This document shows positions 22,677 through 32,182 of a stretch of 64,000 nt of DNA, one piece after another; the first letter of the stretch is position 1; each line of letters begins with the position of its first letter. A program made the translations under genes and the position numbers. Below the pieces are notes generated by a model. That model did not search any database, was not told where the DNA came from, and was given only the letters and a program-made list of their open reading frames with translations. Source of the stretch: DASSFG01 sp035547915 (lineage in GTDB: Bacteria > Planctomycetota > Planctomycetia > Pirellulales > JAICIG01); the NCBI GenBank assembly GCA_035547915.1, contig DASZTS010000011.1, positions 1 through 64,000 on the forward strand. Reading direction: 5' to 3'.

Positions 22677-24282
22677 AGCGGAGTGCCTCCACGGGGTGCA
22701 ATCGAGCAGCTCGGCGGGCCGGCAACACGCTGGCCATCACGGCGATCAACATCGCGCCGCACACGATCCAGGTGACCGTCCACGGCTCGATAATCGTGGG
22801 AATCTTGTAGAAGTAGTAGATCGACGGGTCGAACACCTCGTGCCCCGTCAGCCAACTCAGGCCCTTGGCGATCTGGTTGATGTTCGTGACGAACATCAGC
22901 CCGAGCACCATTCCCACCCCGGAGCCCACCATGCCGAGCGACAACCCGTAGGAGAGGAAGATGCCCATGATGCCGCGGCCCGACGCGCCCAATGCCTTGA
23001 GCACGCCGATGTCGCGCGTCTTTTCGATCACGATCATGAAGAAGATCGCCAAGATGCCGAATCCGGCCACGGCGATGATCAGGAACAAGAGGATGTTCAG
23101 AATCGATGTTTCCATCTGCACGGCGGCGAGCAGCGGTCCCTGCTTGTCGCGCCAGGTCGAGACGGAATAGAGCTGCATCGCGAACGACTGGCGGAGCTTG
23201 TCGCGCACCAGTTCGGCGTCGCGCTCGTCCTTCAATCGAATCTGGATGCTGTTGGCATCACCGATGTTCGTCTGGGGATTGAGCGTGCCGCGCAGCTTCT
23301 GCAATTCCTGGATCGGCACGAAGACGAACGTCGAGTCGTATTCGCTCATCTTGCTCTCATACAGGTCGACGATCGTGAACCAATCGGTCGCCGCCCCCGG
23401 CGGATTCGCGGCATTGGGGAAGGTCAGCCGCACGTCGTCGCCGGGCAGCAGCAAGAATTGCTCCTGACCGCTCTCGTCACGAAAATTTGAGAGTGCCACG
23501 CCGAGCACCAATCCGGTGTGCTGTTCCTTGGCCGGATCGAAGGTCTCGGCCTGCGGTTGGAACGGATCGGCCGCCATCGACGTTGGGTGGCCAGCCGGTT
23601 CCTCGCTGTCCGCTTCCTCTTCGCCCGAAGTGAGCATCACTTCGCGGTCGTTCAGCCCAGCCGTGCTCTCCGATCCGTCCGGGACTAGATTCCCACTGGG
23701 CTCGGGCGGCTCGACACGCTGCGGATGTTCGGCGTCGAACGCCTTTTTCCGTTCAACGCACCAACGCCGATACGACCAGCCCGCCTCACCCAGGGCGCTG
23801 CGACCGCCGGCCGGAGCGCCGTCCTGGCGATCGGCCGTATCGAACCCGCCATCGCGTAGCTCGAAACTCATCTTCTCGCGGTTGCCCGGATGCAGCAGAT
23901 ATTTGCCGAAATCGCTGGCCTGCCCCTGCGTTTTTTCGTCGATGCCGATCAGGGTGACCGGCCGGGTATACGACTTGCCGGAGTACTCGAACGTCAGCAT
24001 GGCCGGCACGTGGACCGTGGGTGTCATGCCGGCGATGTAGTCGCCGGCGACGTCCCGGATCCGGTCCATGTGATATTCGGGATCGTCGAAGCCCGTGCCG
24101 TGCGACTCGAAGATCACGTCGGACAGGATGCCGTGGATCCGGTCCTTCATCTCGTGCGCGAAGCCCGACATGACGGAGTTGACGACGATCATCGTCGCCA
24201 CCCCGAGCGTCACGCTGATGACCGAAGCCAGCGCGATATAACGGGTGCTGAGATAGCGCCAGCAGAGAATCAGTTTGTACAT
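22669..24282 (-). CDS. lolC: LolC/LolE-type ABC transporter permease
   Basis: The 537-residue inner-membrane protein has an N-terminal membrane helix (ALASVISVTLGVATMIVVNSVMSGF), a large periplasmic MacB-PCD-like domain, and three C-terminal helices of the FtsX family (ILNILLFLIIAVAGFGILAIFFMIVIEKTRDIGVLKALGAS... and LPARRAARLHPVEALRYE). It would pull lipoproteins from the inner membrane with LolD. The periplasmic domain contains a ~120-residue acidic, Pro-rich insertion (about 170-265, with PPEPSGNLVPDGSES and EEEADSEEPAG) not found in E. coli LolC and probably disordered. The start at MYKLILCWRYLSTRY (24282) fits the family better than 24330. It is 68 bp downstream of lysS. Confidence 0.87.
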   Translation of the reverse strand: MYKLILCWRYLSTRYIALASVISVTLGVATMIVVNSVMSGFAHEMKDRIHGILSDVIFESHGTGFDDPEYHMDRIRDVAGDYIAGMTPTVHVPAMLTFEYSGKSYTRPVTLIGIDEKTQGQASDFGKYLLHPGNREKMSFELRDGGFDTADRQDGAPAGGRSALGEAGWSYRRWCVERKKAFDAEHPQRVEPPEPSGNLVPDGSESTAGLNDREVMLTSGEEEADSEEPAGHPTSMAADPFQPQAETFDPAKEQHTGLVLGVALSNFRDESGQEQFLLLPGDDVRLTFPNAANPPGAATDWFTIVDLYESKMSEYDSTFVFVPIQELQKLRGTLNPQTNIGDANSIQIRLKDERDAELVRDKLRQSFAMQLYSVSTWRDKQGPLLAAVQMETSILNILLFLIIAVAGFGILAIFFMIVIEKTRDIGVLKALGASGRGIMGIFLSYGLSLGMVGSGVGMVLGLMFVTNINQIAKGLSWLTGHEVFDPSIYYFYKIPTIIEPWTVTWIVCGAMLIAVMASVLPARRAARLHPVEALRYE

Positions 24283-24350
24283 GGGCTCGTCCGTGAGCAG
24301 GGGAGGGGGAAGTTCGAGCGGCCAATCCATCCGCCGCTCGCTCGTCGGGT

Positions 24351-25886
24351 CTATCCTTCGGGTCTCAACAACGGGAAGAAAATCACATCGCGGATGGTTT
24401 GGCTATTGGTCAGCAGCATCACCAGGCGGTCGATGCCCACGCCCAGGCCCCCGGCGGGCGGCATGCCGTGCCGCAGGGCACGGATGAAATCGTGGTCCAT
24501 CTTGGCCATCGAGTCTTCTTCCTTCTGGCCGGCGAGCTGTGTGCGGAAGAGTTGTTCTTGCAGATCGGGATCGTTCAACTCGGTGTAGGCGTTGGCCACC
24601 TCCATCCCCTGTACGAACAGCTCGAATCGCTCGGCCACCGCCGGGTTCGATCGTTTGCGCTTCGTCAGCGGGCAGATGCTGGCCGGATAATCGAGCACGA
24701 AGACGGGGCCGACGAGTCGGTCTTCGACCCGTTCCTCGAACACAAAACTCTTCACGACGTCGGGATGCTTGCCCGCGGTATCGAAGCCGATCTCCTCGGC
24801 CAGCTTCTTAATACCGGCTTCGTCGGCGGGCTCGACGCCCGTATGTTCGGCAAACAGCTCGTCGTAGGTCTTGCGGGCGAAGGGAGGCGAGAAATCGATC
24901 GTCGCCTCGCCCCAGGGAAGCTGAAACGGCTGCCCGGTGGCGCGGATCGCTTCGACGATCAGCTTCTCCGTCAGATCCATCATGCTGCGATAGTCGCCGT
25001 AGGCCTGGTAGGCCTCGAGCATGGTGAATTCGGGGTTGTGCTTGGGGCTGATCCCTTCGTTGCGGTACACCCGGCCCAATTCGTACACGCGTTCCACGCC
25101 GCCGACCAGCAACCGCTTGAGGTGCAGTTCCAGGGCGATCCGCAGGAAGAGGGGAATGTCGAGTGCGTTGTGATGGGTCTTGAAGGGCCTGGCCGCGGCA
25201 CCGCCGGCGATCGAATGCAGCGTCGGACCCTCGATCTCGACAAACCGCTCGCCCGCCAACGTGTTGCGGATCGATTGCACGATCTTAGTGCGGCTCAAAA
25301 AACGGGGTAGCACCCCATCGGTGTAGATCAGGTCGAGATAGCGCATCCGTTGCCGCAACTCAGGATCGGACAGGCCCTTGTGCTTGTCGGGATGCGGCTC
25401 GATCGACTTGCCGAGAAACTCGAGCTTCTCGGCGAAGATCGTCAGTTCGCCCTTGTTCGTGTGCTTCAGCTCGCCATCGACGCCAACCAAGTCACCCAGA
25501 TCGAAACATTCGGCCAGCGTCCAATTGTCCTCGCCGACCTGGCTGCGGCCGATGAACACCTGGATCTGCTCGGTCCAGTCGCGGATCGTCAGGAAGATGA
25601 GCTTGCCTTGCAGACGTTGCAGCACGATGCGACCGGCGGCGCGGACCTTGGGGCCGTGCTCGAGCGGACGCTGCTTCCCCTCCGCCACAGTGGGCTCGAC
25701 GGCGATTTCACTCTCGCGCGAACGGATGCTGGCAATCGGCTGGTGGTCGTCGTAGCGCTGGCCCCAGGGATCGACTCCCAACTCTTCGAGCTTGCGCAGC
25801 TTTTCCCGCCGCGAAGCCTCGTGCATGCCGGGCTGCGCTTCGTCGGAGGTCACACGGGGACTGGAAGAGGGGCTGGTCGGCTGCAT
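24351..25886 (-). CDS. lysS: Lysyl-tRNA synthetase, class II
   Basis: The 511-residue enzyme charges tRNA-Lys with lysine. An OB-fold anticodon-binding domain (about 80-190, VRAAGRIVLQRLQGKLIFLTIRD) is followed by the class II core: motif 2 YELGRVYRNEGISPKHNPEFTMLEAY and motif 3 GGLGVGIDRLVMLLT. The length is typical. The first 20 residues, rich in Ser and Pro, are a lineage-specific extension; Met21 (MHEASRREKL) is an alternative start. It heads a probable operon with the lipoprotein-release ABC transporter genes, a common but not universal association. Confidence 0.97.
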   Translation of the reverse strand: MQPTSPSSSPRVTSDEAQPGMHEASRREKLRKLEELGVDPWGQRYDDHQPIASIRSRESEIAVEPTVAEGKQRPLEHGPKVRAAGRIVLQRLQGKLIFLTIRDWTEQIQVFIGRSQVGEDNWTLAECFDLGDLVGVDGELKHTNKGELTIFAEKLEFLGKSIEPHPDKHKGLSDPELRQRMRYLDLIYTDGVLPRFLSRTKIVQSIRNTLAGERFVEIEGPTLHSIAGGAAARPFKTHHNALDIPLFLRIALELHLKRLLVGGVERVYELGRVYRNEGISPKHNPEFTMLEAYQAYGDYRSMMDLTEKLIVEAIRATGQPFQLPWGEATIDFSPPFARKTYDELFAEHTGVEPADEAGIKKLAEEIGFDTAGKHPDVVKSFVFEERVEDRLVGPVFVLDYPASICPLTKRKRSNPAVAERFELFVQGMEVANAYTELNDPDLQEQLFRTQLAGQKEEDSMAKMDHDFIRALRHGMPPAGGLGVGIDRLVMLLTNSQTIRDVIFFPLLRPEG

Positions 25887-25957
25887 ATAAACTCAAGGGT
25901 CGAAACATTTTAGTAGAAGGGCCTCGCGGGTCAATGTCATCTGTCTATACTTGAATC

Positions 25958-26404
25958 ATGCCAACCGCCGAAATACCGCCGTCGCGATCTGCCTTGGAGG
26001 TGAGCCGCCACATCCGCGTGCCGCTGGAGGAGTTCGAGTTCACTTACACGCGCAGTTCGGGGCCAGGTGGACAGAATGTGAACAAGGTGAACAGCAAGGC
26101 ACAGCTCCGCTGGCCGGTGACTCGCAGCGCGGGTCTGCCCGAGCCGGTCCGCCAGCGTTTCTTGGCCCGCTACGCCAACCGTGTGACGGCCGAGGGCGAC
26201 GTACTCATCACGAGCCAGCGTTTTCGCGACCAGGCCCGCAACGTCGACGACTGCCTCGATAAGCTGCGCGGTATGATTGCCGAAGTGATCGCCCCGCCGA
26301 CCCCCCGGAAGCGCACTCGGCCCACCCGCGGCTCGGTCAAGCGCCGCCTCGACAACAAGCGCCGCACGGCCGAAAAGAAGGAAAACCGCCGCCACTTCGA
26401 CTGA
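25958..26404 (+). CDS. arfB: Peptidyl-tRNA hydrolase ArfB
   Basis: The 148-residue protein has the release-factor catalytic motif SGPGGQNVNK (GGQ at 37-39) and lacks codon-recognition domains, ending in a basic tail (TPRKRTRPTRGSVKRRLDNKRRTAEKKENRRH). This matches ArfB/YaeJ (ICT1 family), which releases peptides from ribosomes stalled on truncated mRNA; the basic tail enters the empty mRNA channel. Length and domain order are those of the family. A TATACT lies 7 bp before the ATG, but no partner -35 is seen. Divergent from lysS. Confidence 0.92.
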   Translation: MPTAEIPPSRSALEVSRHIRVPLEEFEFTYTRSSGPGGQNVNKVNSKAQLRWPVTRSAGLPEPVRQRFLARYANRVTAEGDVLITSQRFRDQARNVDDCLDKLRGMIAEVIAPPTPRKRTRPTRGSVKRRLDNKRRTAEKKENRRHFD

Positions 26405-26491
26405 AAGCGCGGATCGCCGATGTCCTTTTTCGTGGACTATCGGCGAACGGAAGCCGTATTGGCATAGTCCTTTAGAAAACAGCGACCGGTT

Positions 26492-27097
26492 TTACGGCCG
26501 ACGCATCTCGAACAGATCGCTGGTCCGGCAGTACCAGTCGGCACCGAGACGGGCGATGGTTTGCAGCTTCTTGGGATCCACGCGGCTGTTCGCCCCCAGG
26601 AGGTCGTCGTGGACGTGCATCAGCAACACCTCGCCGATCACCAAGTTCGCCGCCATCGGTCCGTTGCCGACCGGAACGATCTGGAGCACGCGACATTCCA
26701 GGTGGACGGGCGATTCGGCAACGCGCGGCGGCTTTACCTTGAGGGCCGGCAGCAGCGTTAGCTTGGCGAGATCGGCCTCGCTTTCGCCGTAGGGGAGTTC
26801 ACTCGATGTGAGATTGACCTGCTCGGCCAGCGCGGCGACCGCGGCGTTGAGCACGAACTCACCCGTCGCCTCGACGTTGAGGAGCGTGTCCTTCTTCGAA
26901 CCATCACGACGCAAGACCGGCGAGAAAACAACCGCCGGCGGATTCGCCCCGAAGGCGTTGAAGAAACTGAAGGGCGCCAGGTTCACGTGGCCTCGGTCGT
27001 CGACGGTCGTCGCCCAGGCGATCGGCCGCGGCGTGACGACATCGGTCAGCAGGCGATAGACGTCGACGGGCGGTGTGGTGGCGACGTCGACAATCAT
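26492..27097 (-). CDS. Flavin reductase-like, FMN-binding split-barrel protein
   Basis: The 201-residue product has the flavin reductase-like split-barrel signature TPRPIAWATTVDDRGHVNLAPFSFFNAFGANPPAVVFSP, where the flavin phosphate binds, and NLTSSELPYGESEADLAKL later. Such proteins reduce flavins or act as oxygenase components with FMN. The start is 5 bp downstream of a DUF1501 gene's stop, so co-transcription is likely, but no functional link is established. The substrate is unknown. Confidence 0.87.
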   Translation of the reverse strand: MIVDVATTPPVDVYRLLTDVVTPRPIAWATTVDDRGHVNLAPFSFFNAFGANPPAVVFSPVLRRDGSKKDTLLNVEATGEFVLNAAVAALAEQVNLTSSELPYGESEADLAKLTLLPALKVKPPRVAESPVHLECRVLQIVPVGNGPMAANLVIGEVLLMHVHDDLLGANSRVDPKKLQTIARLGADWYCRTSDLFEMRRP

Positions 27098-27102
27098 GGG
27101 CG

Positions 27103-28515
27103 TCAGGTCAGAATGGGTTTAATCACATCGCCCGCGACATCGGTCAGGCGGAAGTCTCGCCCGGCGTATCGGTAGGTCAGCCGCTCGTGATCGATTCCCA
27201 TGAGGTGCAAGATCGTGGCATGATAGTCGTGTACATGGCAGCCGTCGGCGGCGACCTCGATGCCGTATTCGTCGGTCTCGCCGTAGGCCATGCCCCCTTT
27301 CACGCCGGCGCCGGCCAAGAGGCAACTGAAGGCCCGGTGCCAGTGGTTGCGACCCTTGCCGTTATCGGACCAGGGCGTGCGGCCGAATTCGGTGCAGATC
27401 GCCAGCAGCGTGTCGTCGAGCAGGCCCCGCTGGCGCAGGTCGCCGATGAGCGCCGCCAACGGACGATCGACCCGCGCGGCCTTGCCGCGATGTTGTTGCA
27501 TGTCGCCGTGCGCGTCCCAGTTGTCGTGCGAGCCGGTGTCGATCAACTCGACGATCCGCACTCCCCGTTCGATCAACCGCCGGGCCAGCAGGCATTGGGC
27601 AGCGAACGAACGCCTGTCGCCGGGTGTGGTGCCGTAATCGGTCAACGTCGCCGCTGTCTCGCGGCCGAGGTCGAAGGCCTCGGGCGCTTCGCGCATCATG
27701 CCGCGGGCGACCTCGAAGCTGTTCATGCGTGCTCGCAGGTTGAGGTCGCCCGGGCGGCCGGCCGCGTGCGCTTCGTTGGCATCGCGGAGCATGATCTGTT
27801 CCAACTCGGCCAGCGTCAGGCTGGGTGCCGCGGATCGCAAGTTGGGGATCGGCTCGTCGCCCGGCACGATGCGGACGCCTTGATGGTAGGGAGGGAGGAA
27901 GTTGTTGTCCCACACCTGCGCGCCGGCATACGGCAGATGCTCGGCCAGCACGAGGTACGAGGGCAGGTTCGCGTTCCATGTGCCGAGCGCGTAGCTCAGC
28001 CAGGCGCCGATGCTCGGTAGCGGCACGGTGGCCGAACCGGTATGCATGGCCAGCGTGGCCTGAAAATGCTCGACGATGTCGGTATACAGCGAACGGATGA
28101 CGCACAGTTCGTCGGCCACGCCGGACAGTTGCGGGAATAGCTCGCTGATCGGTAACCCGCTTTGTCCACAGGGGGTAAAGCGGAAGGGAGAGCCGAGCAA
28201 CGGCTGGGCGATCGGGCCGCGCAGCTCATTGCCAGCGACGGTGCGTCCCTGGTCGGCTGCCAGTTTGGGCTTGGGATCGAACGTGTCGACGTGTGAAAAG
28301 CCGCCCGTCAGGAACACGAAGATCAACCGGCGGGCCTTCGCTTCGAAGTGACCGGCCCGCGGGGCGAGGGGATGCCCCTGATTCGCTTCCGCGGCCCAGG
28401 CCAGCCGCTCACGCAGCGCCCACGCCGCGGTGCCGCCGACACAGCCGGCCAGAAAGGCTCGACGATCGACACCTGGGAGAGCACGAGACACCGGTCGGTC
28501 GTTTGGTAGGCGCAT
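27103..28515 (-). CDS. DUF1501 family exported protein (Tat substrate)
   Basis: The 470-residue protein opens with a Tat-type leader (VDRRAFLAGCVGGTAAW) and the DUF1501 core of the sulfatase/alkaline-phosphatase-like fold: RLIFVFLTGGFSHVDTFDPKP, ICTEFGRTPWSDNGKGRNHW and KGGMAYGETDEYG near the C-terminus. DUF1501 proteins are abundant in planctomycetes and their reaction is unproven; proximity to DUF1553/DUF1800 elsewhere suggests a role with exported cytochrome- or polymer-related proteins. The upstream partner is missing here; instead a flavin reductase gene follows by 5 bp. The start at 28515 is chosen for the Tat leader. Confidence 0.87.
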   Translation of the reverse strand: MRLPNDRPVSRALPGVDRRAFLAGCVGGTAAWALRERLAWAAEANQGHPLAPRAGHFEAKARRLIFVFLTGGFSHVDTFDPKPKLAADQGRTVAGNELRGPIAQPLLGSPFRFTPCGQSGLPISELFPQLSGVADELCVIRSLYTDIVEHFQATLAMHTGSATVPLPSIGAWLSYALGTWNANLPSYLVLAEHLPYAGAQVWDNNFLPPYHQGVRIVPGDEPIPNLRSAAPSLTLAELEQIMLRDANEAHAAGRPGDLNLRARMNSFEVARGMMREAPEAFDLGRETAATLTDYGTTPGDRRSFAAQCLLARRLIERGVRIVELIDTGSHDNWDAHGDMQQHRGKAARVDRPLAALIGDLRQRGLLDDTLLAICTEFGRTPWSDNGKGRNHWHRAFSCLLAGAGVKGGMAYGETDEYGIEVAADGCHVHDYHATILHLMGIDHERLTYRYAGRDFRLTDVAGDVIKPILT

Positions 28516-28823
28516 GGCAGGGATTCCGTAACGGTAGATTGTCCCCGATTTGCCTGCCCCGCTCAATACAAAGGGCAAGATCGGCAAGGCAAGTAGAACG
28601 CCAAAAGGGCCGGAAAATCCCCGCAGTCCGCCACGACGTAGCCCCCGCCACGCAGGATGGTAAAGGCACGCCCGCTCGTTACGGCCCGTCTCTCGCCAGA
28701 CCGGTGCTGTTTCGGTCCGAAGCCGGCCTATCGCGTTAAAAAAGGTTCATTTTGCTTGCAACCCTTGTGACGATTTAGGAAAATACGCTGGCAGGGATCT
28801 GGGCTGGGAACAGGGAGCGCGCC
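28516..28823. other. Divergent intergenic region, nothing recognised
   Basis: About 310 bases between a DUF1501 gene and the vWA gene. Short pairings such as GACCG...CGGTC (28699 onward) are present but match no riboswitch known to me. No convincing promoter was seen. Confidence 0.45.
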
Positions 28824-30794
28824 GTGAGTACTGTGGACAGTCTGAAGCACCAATGGCAGGAATGGACCGGCGATGAAGAGTCTCCGCTGGAAGGGGACAC
28901 GCCGGCCTGGATCGTTAGTTTCTTGATCCACTTCGGCATCCTCATCGCGCTGGCGATCCTCGCGCAGCCTCATCGGTCGGTGGTGCAGCCCCTCACCGTC
29001 ACTCCGCTCGACACGCAGGAGGTCGAGCACATCACCGAGAATCTGACGAACTTCGAGAATGACGCGAGCCTGGAGGTAGGTGCCGCCAGCCTCTCGGGCA
29101 GCGAGTCGGCCATGGCCATGGCCGAGAACCTGGCCGAAGAATCGAAAATCAGCGACGAGGTGCTCCAGACCTCCGCGGACATACAGGTGCCGATGCTGGC
29201 AAGCTTCTCGACGGCGCCGTTGGTGAGCGAAGACTTGATCATCAAGGGATCGGCGGGAGTCGGAGCGACGGGCGCCGCCGGCGCGGTCGACCGGCTGACC
29301 GAGGAGATCGCCGAATCGCTCGATGAACGCCGCACGCTGGTGGTGTGGGTGCTCGATCAGTCGTTGAGCATGCAGCCGCAACGCAAGGCGATCGTCGATC
29401 GGCTCGACCGCATTTACAAGGAGTTGGGGGTCGCGGATCTGCGCGATTCGTATAGCGGGGCGGCGAATGCGCCCCTGCTCGCCTCGGTGGTGGCCTTCGG
29501 CAAGAACGTGACGTTCCGCACGCCCGAGCCGAGCGACGACGTCGAAGAGATCAAGCGGGCGATCAACGGTATCGAGAACGATCCGTCGGGCGTCGAAATG
29601 ACGTTCACGGCCGTCGGCATGGTGGCCAAGAAATTCCAGAACTTCCGTACGCAGGCGCCGCGCCGCAACGTGATGATCATCGTCTTCAGCGACGAAGTGG
29701 GCGACGACGCCGAGCAGCAACTCGACAATTCGCTCTCGATGTGCCGGCGGTACGAGATGCCGGTCTATGTGGTAGGCATCCCGGCTCCCTTCGCCCGCCG
29801 TGAGATCGAAGTGAAGTACGTCGATCCCGATCCGCAGTTCGACCAGACCGCACGTTGGATACCGGTCCGCCAGGGCCCCGAATCGCTCCATCCCGAAGGC
29901 GTGCAACTGGCCTTCTCTCGGGGGAATGACGATCTGTATCACCTCGATTCGGGCTTCGGGCCGTTCGCGCTCACGCGGCTGTGCTACGAGACGGGGGGCA
30001 TCTATTTCACGATCTATCCGAACCGCGGTACGGCCGGCAGGCGTTACGGCGAAGTCGCCAACATGTCGGCCCGGCTCGACCACTTCTTCGACCCGACGAT
30101 CATGCGGACCTACCAGCCCGACTACATCTCGGTGAAGGAATACGAGCAGAAGCTGGCCCACAACAAGGCCCGTTCCTCGTTGGTCAAGGCGGCGACCCAG
30201 TCGCAGATACAGCCGATGGAAAGCCCTCGGCTCGAATTCCCCAAGGCCGACGAGGCAAGCTTCAAACGCAATCTGGACGAAGCTCAACAAGTCTCCGCCA
30301 AGTTGGGTCCGAAGGTCGACCTGCTCTACCAGATGCTGAAGGAAGGCGAGAAGGATCGCGCCAAACTGATCGAGCCGCGCTGGCAGGCCGGCTATGATCT
30401 GGCCATGGGGCGTGTATTGGCCGTCAAGGTACGCACCGAGGCCTACAATGCCATGCTGGCCAAGGCCAAGGGCGGGCTGAAGTTCCAGCACCCGGATAGC
30501 GACACGTTCGTGCTCGAGCCGGCCGACGAGATCAGCGTCGGCAGCACGATCGACAAGATGGCCAAGCAGGCGCGAGAATACCTGACCCGCGTCCAAAAGC
30601 AGCACGCCGGCACCCCCTGGGCCTTGCTCGCCGAACGTGAGTTGAAGGAGCCGATCGGTTGGAAATGGGGCGAAAAGTCGCTCAAGCTGGAACGAGAAAG
30701 GATGGCTGCCGGCGCCGGCAACAATCCTCCGCCCAAGGACGCCATCAAGAAGCTCGAAAAGCCCAAGCCGAAGCGCGAGGACGTGAAGTTGTAG
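28824..30794 (+). CDS. von Willebrand factor A membrane-anchored protein
   Basis: The 656-residue protein has a short cytoplasmic end, one transmembrane helix (WIVSFLIHFGILIALAILA, ~29-47), an acidic low-complexity linker (to ~165), then a vWA domain beginning TLVVWVLDQSLSMQPQR with a complete DxSxS MIDAS motif. NVMIIVFSDEVGDD supplies the central strand and the later Asp. The C-terminal third (from ~430) is helical and basic, ending PKPKREDVKL. It probably acts as an extracytoplasmic Mg-dependent protein-binding module; no partner moxR ATPase is nearby. Translation starts at GTG (28824), with GGGAG 7 bp upstream. Confidence 0.82.
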   Translation: MSTVDSLKHQWQEWTGDEESPLEGDTPAWIVSFLIHFGILIALAILAQPHRSVVQPLTVTPLDTQEVEHITENLTNFENDASLEVGAASLSGSESAMAMAENLAEESKISDEVLQTSADIQVPMLASFSTAPLVSEDLIIKGSAGVGATGAAGAVDRLTEEIAESLDERRTLVVWVLDQSLSMQPQRKAIVDRLDRIYKELGVADLRDSYSGAANAPLLASVVAFGKNVTFRTPEPSDDVEEIKRAINGIENDPSGVEMTFTAVGMVAKKFQNFRTQAPRRNVMIIVFSDEVGDDAEQQLDNSLSMCRRYEMPVYVVGIPAPFARREIEVKYVDPDPQFDQTARWIPVRQGPESLHPEGVQLAFSRGNDDLYHLDSGFGPFALTRLCYETGGIYFTIYPNRGTAGRRYGEVANMSARLDHFFDPTIMRTYQPDYISVKEYEQKLAHNKARSSLVKAATQSQIQPMESPRLEFPKADEASFKRNLDEAQQVSAKLGPKVDLLYQMLKEGEKDRAKLIEPRWQAGYDLAMGRVLAVKVRTEAYNAMLAKAKGGLKFQHPDSDTFVLEPADEISVGSTIDKMAKQAREYLTRVQKQHAGTPWALLAERELKEPIGWKWGEKSLKLERERMAAGAGNNPPPKDAIKKLEKPKPKREDVKL

Positions 30795-30990
30795 GCTGGT
30801 TATCCCGGCACGGCAACCGATCGACGTTTCATCTCGGGCGACCGTCGACGACAAATTGGCGTTCGATTTCTCTAGCGATCCGAATGGGTCGCATCGAACG
30901 GCGTGTATCGAGCCGCACTGGTGCGCTGTGGGCGATGCCCACACTGCAAACGACAAGGCCGTACAAGTGATAGAACTCTAGGCCACAACG

Positions 30991-31626
30991 CTAGGCCAGA
31001 TCGCCCGTACGCGTGGCGAGCGCACAGCCGGCAGCGTGCAAGTGGTCGATCTGGTTCAGCGTCATCAGCTTGAGTTGGCTGTCCCATTCGAGCGTGCTGA
31101 TCGAGCCGTTGTAGAGCGTGAATGGGTTGCGCTCGGCGGGTACGCCGATCAGCGCCTTGAAGGCCGCGGCCAGGACGCCGCCGTGTGCGATGACCGCGAC
31201 TTGCCGCCGGCCCGTGGCACGAATCTCCTCGAAGGCCGCCTGCGCCCGCTGCATCAGGTCGCGGCGCGATTCGCCGCCGGGGATGCGAAAATCGGGATCC
31301 TGGGAGCGCCAGCGGGCCGCCTCTTGCGGAAAGCGGTCGGCCAGTTCGCTCGCCAGGCATTTCTGAAAGATCCCGACGTCGATCTCTTTCAGGCGATCGT
31401 CTGTCGCGATCGGCAGTTTGAGCTTGTCGGCCAGGGGCCGCGCCGTTTCCATGGCTCGCGAGAGCGGGCTGGAATAGACGGCCTCGATCTCGAATCGACC
31501 GAGGGCATCGGCGATGGCGGCCGCGTGCTTCAACCCCAACGGCGAGAGATGCGTGTCGGACTGTCCTTGCAGCCTTCCCTCGACGTTGTATGTGCTCTCG
31601 CCGTGGCGGACGCAATAGAGAATCAT
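30991..31626 (-). CDS. Histidine phosphatase family protein
   Basis: The 211-residue protein has the phosphoglycerate-mutase-like motif LYCVRHGESTYN with the phospho-acceptor His in RHGE, then VYSSPLSRAMETA and VAVIAHGGVLAAAF with the second catalytic His. Members dephosphorylate sugar phosphates, alpha-ribazole phosphate or nucleotides, or act as mutases; the substrate is not evident. It is the third gene of a compact minus-strand operon, 7 bp after the inorganic pyrophosphatase gene, which in turn lies 3 bp after an S9 peptidase gene. Confidence 0.9.
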   Translation of the reverse strand: MILYCVRHGESTYNVEGRLQGQSDTHLSPLGLKHAAAIADALGRFEIEAVYSSPLSRAMETARPLADKLKLPIATDDRLKEIDVGIFQKCLASELADRFPQEAARWRSQDPDFRIPGGESRRDLMQRAQAAFEEIRATGRRQVAVIAHGGVLAAAFKALIGVPAERNPFTLYNGSISTLEWDSQLKLMTLNQIDHLHAAGCALATRTGDLA

Positions 31627-31633
31627 GCGGCCC

Positions 31634-32179
31634 TCAGATGGTCAACTCGCCGCGGCGCAGTTTCTTATACAGGTCGAGTGCTTCGAGGATGATTCGAAAC
31701 GCGTCGTCGGGGCCCATGAAGTCGTCGATCACCACCTGTTTGTTCTCCAGAATTTTGTAATCCTGGAAGAACCGCTTCACCTCGCGCAGCGTGTGCTCCG
31801 GAAGCTGCTTGTGATCGTAGTAGTCGCAGACGGCCGGGTCGTGCACGCTGACGGCGATGATCTTGTCGTCGATCCCCTTGTCGTCGCGCATCCGCATCAC
31901 GCCGATGGCGCGGGCCTCGACGATGGTCAGCGGATGGACCGGTTCCTGCCCCAGCACGAGCGAGTCGAGCGGGTCGCCGTCGTCGCAGAAGGTGCGCGGC
32001 AGGAATCCGTAGTTGGCCGGATAGTGCACGGAGCTGTACAGCACCCGATCGAGCCGCAAAAAGCCGGTGTTCTTGTCGAGTTCGTACTTGTTCTTGCTCC
32101 CGGAGGGAACTTCGATGACAACGGGGAACGATTTTTCGATCACTTCGTCGTCGAGATAAATGTCGTGCCAGGGGTGCAT
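31634..32179 (-). CDS. ppa: Inorganic pyrophosphatase
   Basis: The 181-residue family I enzyme hydrolyses PPi to two Pi, driving biosynthetic reactions. The active-site signature DGDPLDSLVL has the three Asp that hold Mg, with KYELDKNTGFLRLDRVLYSSVHYPANYGFLP before it and KRFFQDYKILE after. Length is typical for the bacterial hexameric form. The ATG lies 3 bp after the S9 peptidase stop, so translation is probably coupled. Cytoplasmic. Confidence 0.95.
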   Translation of the reverse strand: MHPWHDIYLDDEVIEKSFPVVIEVPSGSKNKYELDKNTGFLRLDRVLYSSVHYPANYGFLPRTFCDDGDPLDSLVLGQEPVHPLTIVEARAIGVMRMRDDKGIDDKIIAVSVHDPAVCDYYDHKQLPEHTLREVKRFFQDYKILENKQVVIDDFMGPDDAFRIILEALDLYKKLRRGELTI

Positions 32180-32182
32180 TGA

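Noticed and set aside
28516..28823. Riboswitch before the vWA gene
   Set aside because: Some short pairings exist but no known aptamer consensus was matched.
28728..30956. Very long open frame antisense to the vWA gene
   Set aside because: High-GC third positions produce long antisense frames; the sense frame has clear vWA motifs and a membrane helix.
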